In this document: piece by piece, positions 21,235 to 24,086 of the stretch
Position numbering within the stretch: position 1 is the stretch's first letter
Layout of the letters: every line of letters begins with the position of its first letter
Source of the DNA: a bacterium
GTDB lineage: Bacteria > UBA9089 > CG2-30-40-21 > SBAY01
Length of the DNA stretch: 24,086 bases
Direction of reading: 5' to 3'
Assembly: GCA_040757115.1 (NCBI GenBank)
Contig: JBFLYA010000039.1
Coordinates: forward strand, 1-24,086
Made by a program: the position numbers and the translations under genes
The notes under the pieces: generated by a model
Database searches by the model: none
What the model saw: the letters and a program-made list of their open reading frames with translations, nothing else
Told to the model about the DNA's origin: nothing

Positions 21235-22611
21235 ATGAAAAAATTTCCTTTACAAAAAATTAAAGCATCAGATGGGTGTGTAATTTATTTTCCATCTCGA
21301 AAGTCTAATAAAATTATTTTTGGAGCAGATTGGACGAGAAGGAGGTTTAGAGAAGAATGGATTCAAATAAGACTCAGCCATATTGAGGATGAAGTGCATT
21401 TTGAGGGGAATAATGCTCTCACTATGGGAGATGTACTTCAAGCAGAATTGGTTGCTAAAATTATCACTCGAATATCAGATGAAGATTTGGAGGGATCCAT
21501 TCCTAAAATAATAGAGAAATTTCGTTGTTCTACAACAACAGATTTAAATGTTATACTTGGCAATGCATTTTTCCAACCGAAGATTTCTGAACTTTTTAAA
21601 GAATCTTTATTTACCGTTATAAGAAAAGCATCGTACAAAAGGCTTCTTACTGACACTACCCATAGAGATATCCTTCAACAGGAGCTAATCGAAAGTATTA
21701 CTCCGGTTCTTAATGCATCAGGATTTCGTTTAATAGACTGCTCTATAAAACGTTTTATCCCTCTCAATCCGGGTGTAGCAGGAGTTGAGAAAGAAATTGT
21801 TGAAAAATGGATAGAATGGGAGAAACAAGAAGCTCTTCTTGAAGCTGAGAAGGAATTCCTCAAAAGTGAAATTGAAGAAGAAAAGCGTAGAAAAGCAGCC
21901 ATCGCTAGAGAAAAAACTGACAGAGACTTTCGAGAAATTGAACTAAGAGAGTTGGAGAGTAAAAAATTATTTGAGGAAGAAAAGAGTAAAATTGAAATTA
22001 AGGAGGCTTGTAATAGAAAAGAAAAAGAGAGACAAATAGCAAAAATTAACGAAGAAATCAAAGAGATACATCGTAAATATCAAGAGACTGAAATTGCTTT
22101 TAAAAACAAGATTGAAGAAGATGAAATTGATAGAAAAAATAAGATTGAGGAAGAAGAGGTTACATTCAAAAATAAAATGGAACAATCAAAACTTAACCAC
22201 GAAGCTGACATACGTAAGAAACAGATAAATGCCTTATCAGAAGAATTGAGACAATACAAATTGAAAGAGCAAATTACAGAAATAGCAACAAAAGTAAAAA
22301 GACTTGAGGGACTTTTGGAGGCAGAACTTTTAGAAGCAAAAATTAAAGCTCAAGGAACGAGTCAAAGAGAATTACTGGAGGCAGAATCTAAGATATGGAA
22401 GGATATCTTAGGACAACTTTCTCCTATATTAGAGAAATCCCCTGTTGAAAAAATTGGACCAACTACATTGATTCAGTTTGCAACTAATGAGGAGGTATCT
22501 AAAGGTTTAAATTGGACTTCATTAGCATATTGGCCTTTAATTAAAGATTTTATTTCCATTATCTCCCAACATCTTTCTAAGGTAAAACCAACAGAAAGTG
22601 GACAGGAATAA
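21235..22611 (+). CDS. SPFH/band-7 domain protein with long coiled coil
   Basis: A 458-residue protein. Residues about 10-180 look like an SPFH (stomatin/prohibitin/flotillin/HflK) domain: ASDGCVIYFPSRKSNKIIFG, VHFEGNNALTMGDVLQAELV, then DVLQAELVAKIITRI and DILQQELIESITPVLNASGF followed by RLIDCSIKRF, the typical R..L....L...G-x-x-L-x-x-x-x-I end. Residues about 185-390 are a charged coiled coil (KEFLKSEIEEEKRRKAAIA and onward). The last 70 residues form a small folded tail. It lacks the usual N-terminal membrane helix, so it may be recruited by the TPR protein. GGGAGGT 6 bp upstream is a strong ribosome binding site. SPFH proteins build membrane-associated oligomeric rings; a phage-defence or membrane-stress role is inferred, not shown. 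Confidence 0.75.
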   Translation: MKKFPLQKIKASDGCVIYFPSRKSNKIIFGADWTRRRFREEWIQIRLSHIEDEVHFEGNNALTMGDVLQAELVAKIITRISDEDLEGSIPKIIEKFRCSTTTDLNVILGNAFFQPKISELFKESLFTVIRKASYKRLLTDTTHRDILQQELIESITPVLNASGFRLIDCSIKRFIPLNPGVAGVEKEIVEKWIEWEKQEALLEAEKEFLKSEIEEEKRRKAAIAREKTDRDFREIELRELESKKLFEEEKSKIEIKEACNRKEKERQIAKINEEIKEIHRKYQETEIAFKNKIEEDEIDRKNKIEEEEVTFKNKMEQSKLNHEADIRKKQINALSEELRQYKLKEQITEIATKVKRLEGLLEAELLEAKIKAQGTSQRELLEAESKIWKDILGQLSPILEKSPVEKIGPTTLIQFATNEEVSKGLNWTSLAYWPLIKDFISIISQHLSKVKPTESGQE

Positions 22612-22663
22612 AATAACTTTTTGGGAAAGAGAGATGGGACGGTTCTTTTTTGCCACAAACAGC

Positions 22664-22722
22664 ATATAACCCAGCACAGATGAAATTGCTTCACAACTTC
22701 GTCTGTGCTGGGAACGTTGGAA
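22664..22722 (+). other. attC-like hairpin site H (59 bp)
   Basis: ATATAAC (22664-22670) and GTTGGAA (22716-22722) enclose an 11-bp perfect stem, CCCAGCACAGA/TCTGTGCTGGG, extended by GAA/TTC. It closes the TPR-SPFH cassette. The cores match each other poorly and there is no spacer between core and arm, so it is a diverged attC or simply a terminator-like hairpin (no T-run follows). Confidence 0.45.
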
Positions 22723-22791
22723 TAATAATTACACAAAAACAATGAGGTCATAAGGAACAATGAATGAAAACGAATAAATCCGGTGAACGGT

Positions 22792-22854
22792 TTGCGGTTA
22801 GCGGTAAGTGATAATCGAACGATGACAACTGACCATCCAATACCGATAACCGCT
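22792..22854. repeat. Inverted repeat GCGGTTA-G-CGGTA
   Basis: GCGGTTA-G-CGGTA near 22794 is answered by TACCG-A-TAACCGC near 22841-22853. It lies in the gene-less stretch 22723-22911, between attC-like site H and attC I, which may be another small non-coding cassette. A TGTGTGAGAAAA segment near 22890 matches the end of the hairpin cassettes and looks like a decayed copy. Confidence 0.5.
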
Positions 22855-22911
22855 TTCGTAGGTGAACATATTTTGTCTCTTTATGATGTTGTGTGAGAAA
22901 AGAAAGAAGGA

Positions 22912-23043
22912 TTCTAACAAGTCGTTGCAGCGGACGGCGGGGACTCTGCCGAGATTGAAAATTTTGTGGTATCTCAAGGAGTAATCATGTTTACAAAGTT
23001 TGGTGGTAATTCTCCCCGCCGCACCTGAACTTTATCGTTAGGC
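22912..23043 (+). other. attC site I (132 bp)
   Basis: R'' TTCTAAC (22912-22918) and R' GTTAGGC (23037-23043). The arms GTTGCAG/CTGAAC (extra G) and CGGCGGGG/CCCCGCCG match those of D, E and G. The loop has AAATTTTGTGG and CAAAGTTTGGTGG, so the triplicate motif is more diverged here. Confidence 0.85.
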
Positions 23044-23074
23044 TATAGGAATGAAATTTTTGGAGGAGGATACA

Positions 23075-23311
23075 ATGAAAGGTAGTATCGAAGCAATCTA
23101 TGAACACGGAGTTTTTAACCCATTGAAAGAAATTACCTTACCGGAGAAACAGCACGTTCAACTCGTTGTTAAGGTAATTACACAAGAGACAAGAAATGAA
23201 ATATTGGAGTTGGCATCACAAGTCTATAATGGACTATCAAATCAAGATATAGATGATGTTGAAAAAATAGCCTTGAATCGTCGTGAGTTTTTCAAGGAGA
23301 AGGAGACTTAA
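23075..23311 (+). CDS. DUF104-type antitoxin
   Basis: A 78-residue protein. MKGSIEAIYEHGVFNPLKEI followed by LPEKQHVQLVVKV is the signature start of the DUF104 (AF2212-like) antitoxin family, a small beta-strand domain. The remaining residues form a charged helix that would wrap the toxin. I chose the ATG at 23075 because GGAGGA lies 5 bp upstream and the family begins with this methionine; an ATG at 23051 adds 8 unconserved residues. Its stop codon TAA shares the A with the ATG of the PIN toxin, so the two are translationally coupled. It follows directly behind attC I. Confidence 0.88.
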   Translation: MKGSIEAIYEHGVFNPLKEITLPEKQHVQLVVKVITQETRNEILELASQVYNGLSNQDIDDVEKIALNRREFFKEKET

Positions 23312-23745
23312 TGACTCTTTTACAGGTAGTATTGGATACTGATATTCTTTCAGCAATTATGCGAAAAAATCCCATTGTGATTCCAAAGGCACAGAGATAC
23401 CTGGCGGCACATAGACGGTTTACGATTTCTATTATCACTCGATATGAAATATTACGGGGGCTGAAGGCGAAAGGTGCAACTATGCAAGAAATAACATTTG
23501 ATCATTTCTGTGCAAGGAATCTCATATTACCACTCAGCGATAAAGTCATAGTCAAAGCAGCAGAAATTTATGCCACATTGCATCAAAAAGGAGTTTTAAT
23601 TAGTGATGCTGATATCCTGATTGCAGCTTCTGCATTAGTACATAGATTGGGAATAGCAACAAATAATGAAGAACATTTTAGACGGATTGCGGGTCTTCAA
23701 GTAGAAAACTGGTTTAAGGGAACAATTTCAGATGTTGAAAGCTAA
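23311..23745 (+). CDS. PIN-domain toxin (VapC-like)
   Basis: A 144-residue PIN-domain ribonuclease. The acidic catalytic residues are visible: D in VVLDTDILSA (about D9-D11), E in TRYEILRG (about 46), D in SDADILIAA (about 99-101) and the acidic/asparagine pair in TNNEEHFRRI. Such toxins cut tRNA or rRNA when freed from their antitoxin. The gene starts at the last base of the antitoxin stop. The pair forms a self-sufficient cassette, a type often found in large integron arrays, where it can stabilise the array against loss. It ends 65 bp before attC J. Confidence 0.9.
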   Translation: MTLLQVVLDTDILSAIMRKNPIVIPKAQRYLAAHRRFTISIITRYEILRGLKAKGATMQEITFDHFCARNLILPLSDKVIVKAAEIYATLHQKGVLISDADILIAASALVHRLGIATNNEEHFRRIAGLQVENWFKGTISDVES

Positions 23746-23809
23746 ATAGTTTTCTGAAGAGGTAGTTTAAAATTTAGACAACTATAACAAAAATATGACA
23801 ACATAAAGA

Positions 23810-23943
23810 GCCTAACCATTCACTGCACCTGACTGCGGGGGGCTGGGTCTCTTTTCAAAGTTTTGTGGTTGACCAAAGTTTATCCTCTTCATAAAGTTTA
23901 GTGGTAATCATCTCCCCGCAGCAGGTGAGCTCAGTCGTTAGAC
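23810..23943 (+). other. attC site J (134 bp)
   Basis: R'' GCCTAAC (23810-23816) and R' GTTAGAC (23937-23943). The arms are CACTGCACCTGACTGCGGGG and CCCCGCAGCAGGTGAGC. The loop holds CAAAGTTTTGTGG, CCAAAGTTTAT and TAAAGTTTAGTGG. Confidence 0.85.
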
Positions 23944-24086
23944 TAATAAAAATAATCACACAGAGACACAAAGTCACAAAGGAATTGAATAAAACAATAA
24001 ACCTTTGTGTTCTTTGTGGCTTTGTGTGAGAAAATAAAAAGGAGATATTTTAGGGTCAAACCGTGAATGTGGAATGCACAATAATT
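23938..24086 (+). mobile_element. Gene-less hairpin cassette, copy 3 (cut by window end)
   Basis: The sequence from 23938 to the window end is nearly identical to the first 149 bp of copies 1 and 2, including the 25-bp hairpin. Its attC lies outside the window. The array therefore continues to the right. Confidence 0.75.

Larger units (their letters stand above)
10429..24086 (+). mobile_element. Chromosomal integron: two cassette arrays around intI
   Basis: The region holds one integron integrase gene, two attI-like sites and at least ten attC sites. These have paired R''/R' cores (TAAC...GTTA) and L arms carrying the usual unpaired G. Cassettes are in the same orientation, away from attI. 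Array 1 runs from 10430 to about 13.6 kb and array 2 from 15140 past the window end. Flanking tmk and helicase genes place it on the chromosome. Confidence 0.85.

Noticed and set aside
21675-22061. 128-codon minus-strand frame
   Set aside because: Antisense shadow of the coiled-coil region of the SPFH protein.
22664-22722. Rho-independent terminator after the SPFH gene
   Set aside because: The stem is strong but no T-run follows on the plus strand; the TAAC/GTTG borders fit an attC-like site better, though weakly.

Overview
This is an AT-rich bacterial chromosomal window. It has strong Shine-Dalgarno motifs, housekeeping genes (thymidylate kinase and a RecB/AddA-type helicase-nuclease), and a chromosomal integron with its gene-cassette array filling the right half. 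The mix of an IntI with a long N-terminal extension, decayed four-helix-bundle (23S intervening-sequence type) and GxxExxY elements, and abundant palindromic mini-elements is typical of genomes from uncultivated, anaerobic or subsurface candidate phyla (Omnitrophota- or Desantisbacteria-like). That placement is a low-confidence inference: there is no rRNA or other phylogenetic marker apart from tmk and the helicase.

Left part (1-10.3 kb): a secreted surface protein with two NVGIG...LDV repeats (715-1455), a small membrane/coiled-coil protein (1801-2067), a GT-B glycosyltransferase (2950-3981) and a GNAT acyltransferase (4073-5107) lie on the plus strand. A convergent UvrD/RecB-family helicase-nuclease (5463-8453) and tmk (9293-9955) lie on the minus strand. 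The spaces between them are full of non-autonomous elements. These include a TIR-bearing element with interchangeable cargo (1516-1715 and 5118-5467), an 800-bp inverted-repeat element (8471-9270) that contains a four-helix-bundle gene split by a miniature GxxExxY derivative, a deletion derivative of the four-helix-bundle element (2463-2601), and several shorter palindromes.

Right part (10.3-24.1 kb): the integron. The integrase gene intI (13613-14995) is on the minus strand. A divergent control region (15014-15145) holds a consensus intI promoter, a cassette promoter Pc and the attI core. Cassettes then read rightward: a membrane protein; a 2TM protein plus a small Cas2-like protein; an MNT-HEPN protein followed by a ParDE/RelE-type toxin-antitoxin pair; repeated gene-less cassettes; a 27-bp-repeat mini-cassette; a TPR-membrane protein plus SPFH protein pair; and a DUF104/PIN toxin-antitoxin pair. 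Most attC sites are 132-134 bp and share a loop holding three copies of a CAAAGTTTTGTGG-like motif. Other attC sites are short (49-62 bp).

A second copy of the intI-promoter/Pc/attI module, without an integrase, lies at 10340-10435. It is followed by its own short array: a gene-less GxxExxY remnant cassette, a methyltransferase cassette, then an MNT/HEPN pair broken by a group II intron remnant, and three unrecognised genes. The strongest candidates for something undescribed are the duplicated attI/Pc arrangement, the TPR-SPFH two-gene cassette, the 2TM/Cas2-like two-gene cassette, and the recurrent gene-less hairpin cassette.
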